A stretch of DNA of 15,585 nucleotides from assembly GCA_024687845.1 (NCBI GenBank), contig JAILEL010000153.1, positions 1-15,585 on the forward strand, read 5' to 3'. Under the pieces are notes generated by a model. That model was not told the DNA's origin. It did not search any database and worked only from the letters and a program-made list of their open reading frames with translations. The stretch is from Eubacterium sp. GTDB lineage: Bacteria; Bacillota_A; Clostridia; Lachnospirales; Lachnospiraceae. A program made the translations under genes and the position numbers. Shown piece by piece: positions 1 through 7,244 of this stretch. The stretch's first letter is position 1. Each line of letters begins with the position of its first letter.

Positions 1-293
<293 letters not shown>

Positions 294-370
294 GTAAATA
301 GGTTTTGTAAGATACGATTGAAGATAATTGATCTGTGTGAAGTTTTGAACGAACAATTATAATAAAAAAT
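294..370 (+). other. 23S trailer/spacer without 5S rRNA
   Basis: This is a short A+T-rich spacer between the 23S 3' end and the first hairpin. A 5S rRNA would normally lie about here but none is recognisable, and the stretch is too short to hold one (about 115 bases). The arms ATAATTG (324-330) and CAATTAT (354-360) form an inverted repeat that might be part of a processing stem; this is weakly supported. Confidence 0.5.
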
Positions 371-400
371 CTCGATTTGCTAAGAGCAAATCGAGTTTTT
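371..400 (+). terminator. Intrinsic terminator after 23S rRNA
   Basis: A perfect 10-bp stem (CTCGATTTGC at 371-380, GCAAATCGAG at 386-395) with loop TAAGA is followed by five T residues. It lies only 10 bases ahead of the tRNA-Trp gene. The tRNA therefore depends on read-through, for example by an antiterminated rRNA polymerase, unless a promoter overlaps the hairpin. Confidence 0.85.
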
Positions 401-405
401 ATAAT

Positions 406-477
406 AGGGGATTCGTATAAGGGCTAGTATAGCGGTCTCCAAAACCGTTGGTGGGGGTTCGAATCCCTCATCCCCTG
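406..477 (+). tRNA. trnW: tRNA-Trp (anticodon CCA)
   Basis: The 72-base sequence folds as a full cloverleaf. The acceptor stem is AGGGGAT (406-412) with ATCCCCT (470-476) and discriminator G477. The D stem is GTAT/GTAT with wobble ends. The anticodon stem is GCGGT/ACCGT (432-436, 444-448) around loop CTCCAAA, giving anticodon CCA at 439-441. The T arm is GGGGG-TTCGAAT-CCCTC. CCA is not encoded, so it must be added after transcription. It sits between two terminator hairpins downstream of the 23S gene and has no evident promoter of its own. G73 and the CCA anticodon both fit tryptophan identity. Confidence 0.97.
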
Positions 478-483
478 ATAAAG

Positions 484-516
484 ACTTGCAAACATTATGT
501 TTGCAAGTTTTTTTTT
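484..516 (+). terminator. Intrinsic terminator after tRNA-Trp
   Basis: A perfect 10-bp stem (ACTTGCAAAC at 484-493, GTTTGCAAGT at 499-508) with loop ATTAT is followed by a run of T residues to 516. It starts seven bases after the tRNA and is the likely true end of the rRNA-tRNA transcription unit. Confidence 0.93.
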
Positions 517-599
517 GTTGTTACAAATATGAAATTCCAGCAACACATAATTTTGATAAAAATGACATTTATATAATAGCAACTTTGGAAAACTATTTC

Positions 600-620
600 G
601 CAATATTTGTAAAGTATTTG
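600..620 (+). promoter_or_regulatory. Candidate operator, copy 1 of shared motif
   Basis: GCAATATTTG (600-609) is followed by T and AAAGTATTTG (611-620). The TATTTG-like half-sites are in direct orientation 11 bp apart, about one helical turn. It matches 19 of 21 positions with 7108-7128, ahead of the xylulokinase operon, and its first ten bases recur twice ahead of the ABC operon. A direct-repeat layout is typical of AraC-family sites, and such a regulator is encoded at 13812-14744. The role is inferred. Confidence 0.5.
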
Positions 621-668
621 AATATTTACTATGTTACTATTATTTTACAAAAGTCTTACAAAAATAAT

Positions 669-777
669 GTGAAGGTTATTTTATTGTAATGATATATTTT
701 AGCAGAGTGAAGGCTAAAAGTCGGGGACTCTAAGTGAAGGTTAGAGTTGGGGACAGTGAAGGTTAAAAGTAGGGGGC
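669..777 (+). repeat. Degenerate GTGAAGG...GGGGAC direct repeats
   Basis: GTGAAGG occurs at 669, 707, 734 and 756. The last three belong to units of 21-22 bases with the pattern GTGAAGGYTARARKN followed by GGGGAC or GGGGGC (707-728, 734-754, 756-777). The first is a partial copy that lacks the G-run. The cluster stands out from its A+T-rich surroundings. Multiple short direct repeats of this kind occur at the ends of some transposons, IS21-like elements for example, so this could be an element end left behind. A protein-binding array or a leader RNA structure is also possible. A single related copy lies at 13659. Confidence 0.7.
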
Positions 778-839
778 TTTTGTAAAGAGTAAATGACGTG
801 ACCAGTGGATATTTGTTTTTTATTTAAGAAAGGTCTGCC

Positions 840-2981
840 ATGAAGAAAGAATTTAAAGATATTGCAAAAAAATTAGTTGATTCTATGACCTTAGAAGAAG
901 CTGCGACTCAGATCAGATTTGACAGTCCGGCTATTGAAAGACTTGGTATTCCTGAGTATAACTGGTGGAATGAAGGTCTTCATGGTCTTGCTAGAGCAGG
1001 TACAGCAACCGTATTTCCTCAGGCTATTGCTCTTGCAGCAATGTTTGACAAGGAAACTCTTCGTAAGGTAGGTGATGTTGTTGCTACTGAGGCGAGAGCA
1101 AAGTACAATGAATCCACAAGATATGGTGATTATGATCTTTACAAAGGCATTACGATGTGGTCTCCAAATGTTAATATTTTCCGCGATGCCAGATGGGGCA
1201 GAGGTCAGGAAACATATGGTGAGGATCCATATCTTACAGCAGAACTTGGCGTTGCTTTTATAAAAGGTCTTCAAGGCGAAGGAGAATATATGAAGGTAGC
1301 TGCATGTGCAAAGCATTATGCAGTACATTCTGGTCCTGAAGCATTAAGACATGAATTCGATGCAGTGGTCAGTGAAAAAGATATTGAAGAAACCTATACT
1401 CCAGCATTCCGCGAGGCCGTAGTCAGGGGTGCTGTGGCCGGTGTGATGGGAGCATATAACAGGGTTAATGGAGAACCAGCATGTGCTAGTCAGAAATTAG
1501 GTGTTGAAAGACTTCGTGAGGAATATGGATTCGACGGATATTTTGTATCTGATTTCTTTGCACTTAATGATATTCATGAAAACCATAAGGTTACTTCAAA
1601 TAAATGGGAAACTGCTGCACTTGCACTCGAAAAAACCTGTGATGTAAATGCTGGTTTTGTTTATAGGTGTGTAATGGAGGCTTATGATAAAGGTCTTGTT
1701 ACAGAGGAACAGATTAGAAATGCTGCTATTAGTGCTTATACAGTTAGAGCAGCTTTAGGAATGTTTTCTGAAGAAACTGAGTTTGATAGTCTTGGTATCG
1801 ACGATATTGATACAGATGAATCAGCTGAGTTTTCTTATCAGACGAGCATTAACTCAATTGTAATGCTTAAAAATGATGGCATTTTGCCGCTTGATAAAAA
1901 TAAAATAAAGAAGATTGCTGTTATTGGTCCTACTGCAACTTCCATTGATGTTTTAAATGGAAATTATAATGGTACATCTTCAAGATATATTACGAATCTA
2001 CAAGGAATCAAAGATGCTGTTAATGAAGGTACCAGAGTGTATTATTCTGAAGGCTCACATCTTTTTAAGTCTAAAGTCCAGAATCTTGCTAAAGATGATG
2101 ACAGACTAAGTGAGGCTGAGATGGCAGCAAGAGCTAGTGATGTTGTAATACTCTGTGTAGGACTTGATTCTACTATTGAAGGAGAGGAAGGAGATACCGG
2201 AAATGCATTTGCTGCTGGTGACAAAACTTCTTTATTCCTTCCTGAACCACAGCAGAAGCTTGTAAGAAGAGTTGTTGCTACCGGTAAACCTGTTGTTCTG
2301 GTTTGTAATACTGGTAGTGCTATGGATCTTAGTTTTGAAGATTCTAATTGTAATGCGATTCTTCAGTGCTGGTATAGTGGTCAGGCTGGTGGAAAAGCGA
2401 TGGCTGATATTATATTTGGAAATGCAATTCCTAGTGCCAAGCTTCCTGTTACATTTTATAAAGATGGTACACAGCCTGAAATCGAAGATTACAGCATGAA
2501 AGGCAGAACTTACAGATACCTTACAGAAGAACCTCTTTATCCTTTTGGATATGGTTTGTCTTATACAAAATTTGAGTATTCAGATCTTAAGTTTATTGAT
2601 GAATCTGAAGTTCAGGTTAAGGTGAAAAATGTTGGAGCTGTTACATCTGATGAGATAGTTGAGCTATATATCAGCAATATGATAGAAGAAAAACTATCAA
2701 ATGGTAAAAATTCAGGAATATATAATTTCGAAGCTTCAGTTGATATAAATAATCAACCAAGATTTAGTCTTGCATCTTTCGAAAGAGTAACTGTTGAACC
2801 AGGTGAAACAAAGATGGTTACCTTAAAGCTTGGAGATAGAGCATTTGATACTGTTCTTGAAGATGGCAGAAGAGTAAAACTAAGTGGAAAATACAGACTG
2901 TTTGCTGGTGGACAGCAGCCTGATGAAAGGAGCGAAGTATTAACTGGTAATAAATGTCTCATTGTAGACGTTGAGATATAA
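840..2981 (+). CDS. GH3 beta-xylosidase/beta-glucosidase, intracellular
   Basis: The 713-residue protein is a family 3 glycoside hydrolase that removes beta-linked sugars from the non-reducing end with retention. The N-terminal barrel carries the sequence typical of the GH3 xylosidase branch: [16 protein letters not shown] (34-49), [33 protein letters not shown] (107-132, here in outline only), the KH pair K158-H159, and the nucleophile Asp238 in FVSDF. The alpha/beta sandwich domain includes TIEGEEGD, where the acid/base Glu is expected, and LFLPEPQ. A fibronectin-III-like tail with [10 protein letters not shown] closes the protein. No signal peptide is seen, so it acts inside the cell on imported oligosaccharides. 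It is the first gene of a five-gene operon with transaldolase 31 bases downstream. The xylosidase call rests on family resemblance and pentose context; beta-glucosidase or arabinosidase side activity is possible. Confidence 0.88.
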   Translation: MKKEFKDIAKKLVDSMTLEEAATQIRFDSPAIERLGIPEYNWWNEGLHGLARAGTATVFPQAIALAAMFDKETLRKVGDVVATEARAKYNESTRYGDYDLYKGITMWSPNVNIFRDARWGRGQETYGEDPYLTAELGVAFIKGLQGEGEYMKVAACAKHYAVHSGPEALRHEFDAVVSEKDIEETYTPAFREAVVRGAVAGVMGAYNRVNGEPACASQKLGVERLREEYGFDGYFVSDFFALNDIHENHKVTSNKWETAALALEKTCDVNAGFVYRCVMEAYDKGLVTEEQIRNAAISAYTVRAALGMFSEETEFDSLGIDDIDTDESAEFSYQTSINSIVMLKNDGILPLDKNKIKKIAVIGPTATSIDVLNGNYNGTSSRYITNLQGIKDAVNEGTRVYYSEGSHLFKSKVQNLAKDDDRLSEAEMAARASDVVILCVGLDSTIEGEEGDTGNAFAAGDKTSLFLPEPQQKLVRRVVATGKPVVLVCNTGSAMDLSFEDSNCNAILQCWYSGQAGGKAMADIIFGNAIPSAKLPVTFYKDGTQPEIEDYSMKGRTYRYLTEEPLYPFGYGLSYTKFEYSDLKFIDESEVQVKVKNVGAVTSDEIVELYISNMIEEKLSNGKNSGIYNFEASVDINNQPRFSLASFERVTVEPGETKMVTLKLGDRAFDTVLEDGRRVKLSGKYRLFAGGQQPDERSEVLTGNKCLIVDVEI

Positions 2982-3012
2982 AAAAATAAGAAAATTGAAG
3001 GAGAGTTTACAC

Positions 3013-3666
3013 ATGAAATTTTTTATTGATACTGCAAATGTAGATGATATCAGAAAAGCAAATGATATGGGCGTTATCTGTGGTGTTACAACCAATCCAT
3101 CACTTATCGCAAAAGAAGGAAGAGATTTTACTGAGGTTATCAAGGAGATTGCTTCAATAGTTGATGGTCCTATAAGTGGTGAAGTTAAGGCTACAACTGT
3201 AGATGCTGAAGGAATGATTAAGGAAGGAAGAGAAATCGCTGCTATTCATCCTAATATGATAGTAAAGATTCCTATGACAGTTGAAGGTCTTAAGGCTGTT
3301 AAGGTTCTTTCTGCAGAAGGTATTAAGACAAATGTTACACTTATCTTCTCAGCAAATCAGGCTCTTCTTGCAGCTAGAGCTGGTGCTACATATGTATCAC
3401 CTTTCCTTGGAAGACTTGATGATATTAGTACTCCAGGTATTGATCTTATTGAAAGTATTGTTCAGATTTTCAGCAACTATGATATTAGTACTGAAATCAT
3501 TGCTGCAAGTATCAGAAATACTGTACATGTTACAGATTGCGCACTTGCAGGAGCTGATATTGCTACAGTACCATACGCTGTAATTGAGCAGATGACAAAG
3601 CATCCTCTTACAGATCAGGGTATTGAAAAGTTCCAGAAGGATTACAAAGCAGTATTTGGTGAGTAA
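3013..3666 (+). CDS. tal: Transaldolase, short TalC/FSA-like type
   Basis: Transaldolase moves a dihydroxyacetone unit between sugar phosphates in the non-oxidative pentose phosphate pathway. The start at 3013 is chosen because it follows AAGGAGAG (2998-3005) and gives the conserved [10 protein letters not shown]; an upstream in-frame extension has no family support. The 217-residue length fits the small single-domain class. The Schiff-base lysine is K85 in VKIPMT. Two residues separate transaldolase from fructose-6-phosphate aldolase: Glu57 (in GEVKAT) where FSA has Gln59, and Phe131 (in SPFLGR) where FSA has Tyr131. Both favour true transaldolase. It lies between the beta-xylosidase and split transketolase genes in one operon and should work with them on xylulose 5-phosphate. 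Confidence 0.93.
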   Translation: MKFFIDTANVDDIRKANDMGVICGVTTNPSLIAKEGRDFTEVIKEIASIVDGPISGEVKATTVDAEGMIKEGREIAAIHPNMIVKIPMTVEGLKAVKVLSAEGIKTNVTLIFSANQALLAARAGATYVSPFLGRLDDISTPGIDLIESIVQIFSNYDISTEIIAASIRNTVHVTDCALAGADIATVPYAVIEQMTKHPLTDQGIEKFQKDYKAVFGE

Positions 3667-3720
3667 TATATTGATTGTTTTTTGTTAATTGTATCGATAA
3701 TTATAGGTGGAGCATAAATA

Positions 3721-4539
3721 ATGGATGAGAATATTAAAAAGAATCTAGAAGAGAAAGCAAAAGAAGTTCGTAAAGGTATTGTAACTGCAGTTCATAGTGC
3801 AAAGTCTGGACATCCAGGTGGATCACTTTCTGCAGCAGATATACTTACATATTTATATTTTCAGGAAATGAACATTGACCCTGAAAATCCTAAGATGGAA
3901 AACAGGGATAGACTTGTTCTTTCAAAGGGACATATAGCTCCCGCACTTTATTCAGTTCTTTCTATCAGGGGTTACTTTCCAACCGCTGATTTAAAAACCC
4001 TCCGACACACAGGCTCTTATCTTCAGGGACATCCGGATATGAAACATATTCCTGGCATAGATATGTCTTCGGGGTCCCTGGGGCAAGGTCTGTCGGCTGC
4101 AGTAGGTATGGCACTTGCTGCTAAACTTGATAATAAAGATTACAGAGTGTTTGCAGTTTGTGGAGATGGTGAGATTCAGGAAGGCCAGATCTGGGAAGCA
4201 GCAATGTTTGCAGCTTCCAGAAAACTCGATAATCTGACACTTTTTGTAGATAATAATGATCTTCAGATAGATGGACATATAGGAGATGTATGTTCTCCAT
4301 ATCCTATCACAGACAAATTTGAAGCTTTTGGCTGGAATGTTATTGCAATTGATGGTCATGATTTTGATCAGATTGAGGATGCTCTTGCAAAAGCAAAAGC
4401 AACATCCGGAAAGCCAACTGCAATCGTTGCAAAGACTACCAAGGGTAAGGGAGTATCTTTCATGGAGAATCAGTGCGGATGGCACGGCAAGGCTCCAAAT
4501 GATGAAGAATACGAAATTGCAATGAAAGAATTGGCATAG
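3721..4539 (+). CDS. tkt: Transketolase, N-terminal (TPP-binding) subunit
   Basis: The 272-residue protein corresponds to the first half of a full transketolase. It binds thiamine pyrophosphate: SGHPGGSLS (29-37), SKGHIAPALY (68-77) and the cofactor motif GDGEIQEGQIWEA (148-160) running to the NN pair at 178-179. The missing pyrimidine-binding half is encoded directly downstream, so this is the split two-subunit arrangement common in Firmicutes and archaea and not a truncation. It transfers two-carbon ketol units from xylulose 5-phosphate. The start follows GGTGGAG with suitable spacing. A short patch of unlike codons (CCC, CGA, TCC, GGG) lies near 3990-4095. The spacer from transaldolase is 54 bases without a terminator, so co-transcription is likely. 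Confidence 0.95.
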   Translation: MDENIKKNLEEKAKEVRKGIVTAVHSAKSGHPGGSLSAADILTYLYFQEMNIDPENPKMENRDRLVLSKGHIAPALYSVLSIRGYFPTADLKTLRHTGSYLQGHPDMKHIPGIDMSSGSLGQGLSAAVGMALAAKLDNKDYRVFAVCGDGEIQEGQIWEAAMFAASRKLDNLTLFVDNNDLQIDGHIGDVCSPYPITDKFEAFGWNVIAIDGHDFDQIEDALAKAKATSGKPTAIVAKTTKGKGVSFMENQCGWHGKAPNDEEYEIAMKELA

Positions 4540-4551
4540 GAGGAATAAAAA

Positions 4552-5490
4552 ATGTCTGAAGTAAAGAAAATAGCAACAAGAGATAGCTATGGAAATGCTC
4601 TCGTAGAACTCGGAAATGCACATGATAATGTGGTTGTTTTAGATGCAGATCTTGCTGCAGCTACTAAGACTGCTACATTTAAAAAGGCTTTTCCTGAGAG
4701 ACATATAGATTGCGGTATTGCTGAAGCAAACATGACAGGTATAGCAGCTGGACTTTCAACTTGTGGAAAGGTTCCATATATCAGCACATTTGCAATGTTT
4801 GCAGCAGGACGTGCATTTGAACAAGTTAGAAATTCTATAGGATATCCACACCTTAATGTTAAGATTGGTGCTACTCATGCTGGAATCTCAGTAGGTGAAG
4901 ATGGTGCTTCACATCAGTGTAATGAAGATATTGCACTTATGAGAACTATTCCAGGTATGACAATTATTAATCCATCTGATGATATTGAAGCAAAGGCTGC
5001 TGTTAATGCAGCTTATGATGTGGATGGCCCTGTATATATGAGATTCGGAAGACTCGCTGTTCCAGTTATAAATGATAATCCGGACTACAAGTTTGAGATT
5101 GGAAAAGGCGTTCTTCTTAAGGATGGTAAGGATATTACTATTTTTGCTACAGGTCTTGAGGTTGCTGAATCACTTGCAGCAGCTGAGAAGCTTGAGGCAG
5201 ATGGTGTTAGTGTTAGAGTAATTAATATACATACAATTAAGCCTATTGATAAGGACATTATTATTAAGGCTGCAAATGAAACTGGAAAGCTTTTCACAGT
5301 AGAAGAGCATTCTATTATTGGGGGTCTTGGCAGTGCTGTAGCTGAGGTTCTTGTTGAAAATGCTCCAGTTGCATTACATAGAATCGGAGTTAGAGATACA
5401 TTTGGTGAATCAGGTCCTGCAGTTGAACTGCTTCATAAGTATGAATTAGATGCTGAAGGTATCTATAAACAAATAAAAGAAAAGATATGA
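4552..5490 (+). CDS. tkt: Transketolase, C-terminal subunit
   Basis: The 312-residue protein is the pyrimidine-binding and C-terminal part of transketolase and completes the enzyme with the subunit encoded just upstream. The catalytic glutamate that activates thiamine pyrophosphate is E58 in CGIAEANMTG. FAMFAAGRAFEQVRN (about 80-94) and the histidine-bearing GATHAGISVGEDGASHQ follow, and the C-terminal domain contains LFTVEEHSIIGGLGSAVAEV. The start lies 12 bases after the upstream stop and is preceded by AGGAGG. Tight coupling suggests the two subunits are made in equal amounts. Similar proteins include the DXP synthase and 2-oxo-acid dehydrogenase beta subunits, but the pairing and the pentose neighbourhood make transketolase the best call. 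Confidence 0.95.
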   Translation: MSEVKKIATRDSYGNALVELGNAHDNVVVLDADLAAATKTATFKKAFPERHIDCGIAEANMTGIAAGLSTCGKVPYISTFAMFAAGRAFEQVRNSIGYPHLNVKIGATHAGISVGEDGASHQCNEDIALMRTIPGMTIINPSDDIEAKAAVNAAYDVDGPVYMRFGRLAVPVINDNPDYKFEIGKGVLLKDGKDITIFATGLEVAESLAAAEKLEADGVSVRVINIHTIKPIDKDIIIKAANETGKLFTVEEHSIIGGLGSAVAEVLVENAPVALHRIGVRDTFGESGPAVELLHKYELDAEGIYKQIKEKI

Positions 5491-5513
5491 TGTGTTAAAA
5501 GGAGGTTATCACA

Positions 5514-6995
5514 ATGAAGAACATACCTGAGGTTAAACTGGGAATTATCGCTGTGAGCAGAGACTGTTTCCCAATGTCACTTTCAGAAAGAAGAAGAAAG
5601 GCTGTAGTAGCTGAGTACACAAAGAAATATGGCGATATCTATGAGTGCCTTACAACTGTTGAGAATGAAGTTGATATGAGAAAGGCTCTTGATGAGGTAA
5701 ATGCAGCTGGATGTAATGCTATAGTTGTTTATCTTGGAAACTTTGGACCAGAGTCAAGTGAGACTCTTATTGTTAAAGAGTTCCAGGGACCATGTGCTGT
5801 TATTGCAGCAGCTGAGGAGTCTGGTGACAGTCTTCTTGATGACAGAGGAGATGCTTACTGTGGTATGCTCAATGCAAGCTATAACCTTAAGCTTCGTAAT
5901 CTTCGTGCATATATTCCTGAGTATCCAGTTGGTGATGCTGAAGAATGTGCAGATATGATAAATGATTTCAAGACAGTAGCAAGAGTAAGAATAGCTCTTA
6001 GTGATCTGAAGATTATAAGCTTCGGTCCAAGACCTCAGGATTTCCTTGCTTGTAATGCTCCAATTAAGCAGCTTTACAATCTTGGCGTTGAGATAGAAGA
6101 GAATTCAGAGCTCGATCTTTTTGAAGCATTCAATAAGCATGAGGGAGATGAGAGAATTCCTGCAGTTGTAGAAGATATGGCAGCTGAACTTGGATCAGGT
6201 AACAAAAAACCTGAGATTCTTTCAAGACTTGCTCAGTATGAACTTACACTTCGTGATTGGGTAGAAGCTCATAAGGGAAGCAGAGGAAACGTAATTGTTG
6301 CTGGAAAGTGCTGGCCAGCATTCCAGACACAGTTTAAGTGCGTTCCTTGCTATGTAAACAGCCGTCTTGCAAAGGATGGAATTCCTGTATCTTGTGAAGT
6401 TGATATTTATGGAGCTCTTTCAGAGTACATTGGAGAACTTGTTAGTGAAGATACAGTTACACTTCTTGACATTAACAACACTGTTCCAAAGGATATGTAT
6501 GAGGAAGAAATCAAAGGCAAATTTGCTTATGATTATAAGATTACTGATACATTTATGGGATTCCATTGTGGAAATACAGCTACAAACAAGCTTGCTTTCT
6601 GCGAAATGAAGAACCAGAAGATTATGGCTCGTTCACTTCCAGTAGAAGTTACAAACGGAACACTCGAGGGAGATCTTATTCCTGGAGATGCTACAGTATT
6701 CAGACTTCAGAGCACAGCAGATGGAAAGCTTCGTGCATATGTTGCAGAGGGTGAGATTCTTCCAGTAAGAACAAGATCCTTCGGAGCTATCGGTATCTTC
6801 GCTATTCCTGAGATGGGACGTTTCTATCGTCACGTACTTGTTCAGAAGAACTATCCACATCATGCAGCAATTACATTCCATCACAATGGAAAGCTTCTCT
6901 TTGATGTATTCAAGTTCCTCGGAGTAAGATTTGATGAGATTGATTACAATCATCCAGCAGGAGTAATGTATAAGTCAGAAAATCCATTTGCATAA
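5514..6995 (+). CDS. L-fucose/L-arabinose isomerase family protein
   Basis: The 493-residue protein belongs to the sugar isomerase family that includes FucI and AraA (COG2407-like). Members interconvert aldoses and ketoses with a divalent metal. Candidate metal ligands are E295 in CEVDIYGAL, D319 in LLDINNT, H351 in MGFHCGN, and H449 or H450 in YPHHAAITFHHNG; all are placed by motif, not by alignment. The length is close to AraA (about 500) and shorter than FucI (about 590). A perfect AAGGAGGT site precedes the start. It is the last gene of the operon, followed by a strong terminator and then xylulokinase, so its position is that of a pentose isomerase. No XylA-type xylose isomerase is in the window. 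The actual substrate (D-xylose, L-arabinose, D-arabinose, L-fucose or another sugar) cannot be read from the sequence. Confidence 0.85.
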   Translation: MKNIPEVKLGIIAVSRDCFPMSLSERRRKAVVAEYTKKYGDIYECLTTVENEVDMRKALDEVNAAGCNAIVVYLGNFGPESSETLIVKEFQGPCAVIAAAEESGDSLLDDRGDAYCGMLNASYNLKLRNLRAYIPEYPVGDAEECADMINDFKTVARVRIALSDLKIISFGPRPQDFLACNAPIKQLYNLGVEIEENSELDLFEAFNKHEGDERIPAVVEDMAAELGSGNKKPEILSRLAQYELTLRDWVEAHKGSRGNVIVAGKCWPAFQTQFKCVPCYVNSRLAKDGIPVSCEVDIYGALSEYIGELVSEDTVTLLDINNTVPKDMYEEEIKGKFAYDYKITDTFMGFHCGNTATNKLAFCEMKNQKIMARSLPVEVTNGTLEGDLIPGDATVFRLQSTADGKLRAYVAEGEILPVRTRSFGAIGIFAIPEMGRFYRHVLVQKNYPHHAAITFHHNGKLLFDVFKFLGVRFDEIDYNHPAGVMYKSENPFA

Positions 6996-7044
6996 TTGTA
7001 AATCCGGTATCTTATGATTATGATATAATTGAAAATAATAGTTT

Positions 7045-7082
7045 GAAGACAGCTGGTACTTAGTATCAGCTGTCTTCTTTTT
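7045..7082 (+). terminator. Strong intrinsic terminator after the isomerase gene
   Basis: A 15-bp stem (7045-7059 with 7063-7077, one G-T pair) closes on a TTA loop and is followed by TTTTT. The core arms are GAAGACAGCTG and CAGCTGTCTTC. It separates the first catabolic operon from the xylulokinase operon. Confidence 0.95.
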
Positions 7083-7107
7083 AAGAGCAATAATAGTTAA
7101 CAATCAA

Positions 7108-7128
7108 GCAAGATTTGAAAAGTATTTG
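7108..7128 (+). promoter_or_regulatory. Candidate operator, copy 2 of shared motif
   Basis: GCAAGATTTG (7108-7117) is followed by A and AAAGTATTTG (7119-7128). It matches the site at 600-620 at 19 of 21 positions with the same 11-bp half-site spacing, and lies 117 bases ahead of the xylulokinase start. A weak extended -10 (TG-T-GATACT, 7138-7146) follows ten bases later, close enough for an activator bound here to touch RNA polymerase. Promoter and operator roles are inferred. Confidence 0.5.
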
Positions 7129-7244
7129 CTCATGGTCTGTGATACTCTAAAGAAGTAATGACATAGCAGGCTATATTTTTATGAAACATTGTGGATAATC
7201 TGTTATGTTTGTATCAAAAAATTATTAAAAGGAGAATAGTGAAG

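Larger units (their letters stand above)
517..839 (+). promoter_or_regulatory. Spacer with regulatory region of the beta-xylosidase operon
   Basis: No gene is supported in this A+T-rich spacer. It holds a candidate operator at 600-620, a candidate extended -10 promoter (TG-A-TATATT at 690-698) with no convincing -35 box, a lone TATAAT at 572-577, and a cluster of G-rich direct repeats at 669-777. If transcription starts near 705, the leader of the downstream GH3 gene is about 135 bases long and contains the three full repeats. A Shine-Dalgarno-like AAGAAAGG at 826-833 lies six bases before the start codon. Confidence 0.5.

Noticed and set aside
553..577. Promoter formed by TTGATA (553-558) and TATAAT (572-577)
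   Set aside because: The spacing is only 13 bp, too short for a sigma-A promoter; only the TATAAT is worth noting.
486..689. Small 67-codon open frame after the tRNA starting with TTG
   Set aside because: It begins inside the terminator stem, has no ribosome site, and its product is typical of A+T-rich non-coding sequence.
669..777. CRISPR-like array
   Set aside because: The repeats are degenerate, adjoin with spacers of at most a few bases, and have no unique spacers or nearby cas genes.
2971..3012. Upstream extension of the transaldolase gene by 14 codons
   Set aside because: It overlaps the end of the GH3 gene and lies upstream of the AAGGAGAG site; the family starts at [10 protein letters not shown].
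3991..4623. 210-codon open frame on the minus strand across the transketolase genes
   Set aside because: It is fully antisense to two well-supported genes, its product is cysteine-rich and low in family-like patterns, and it lacks a ribosome site.
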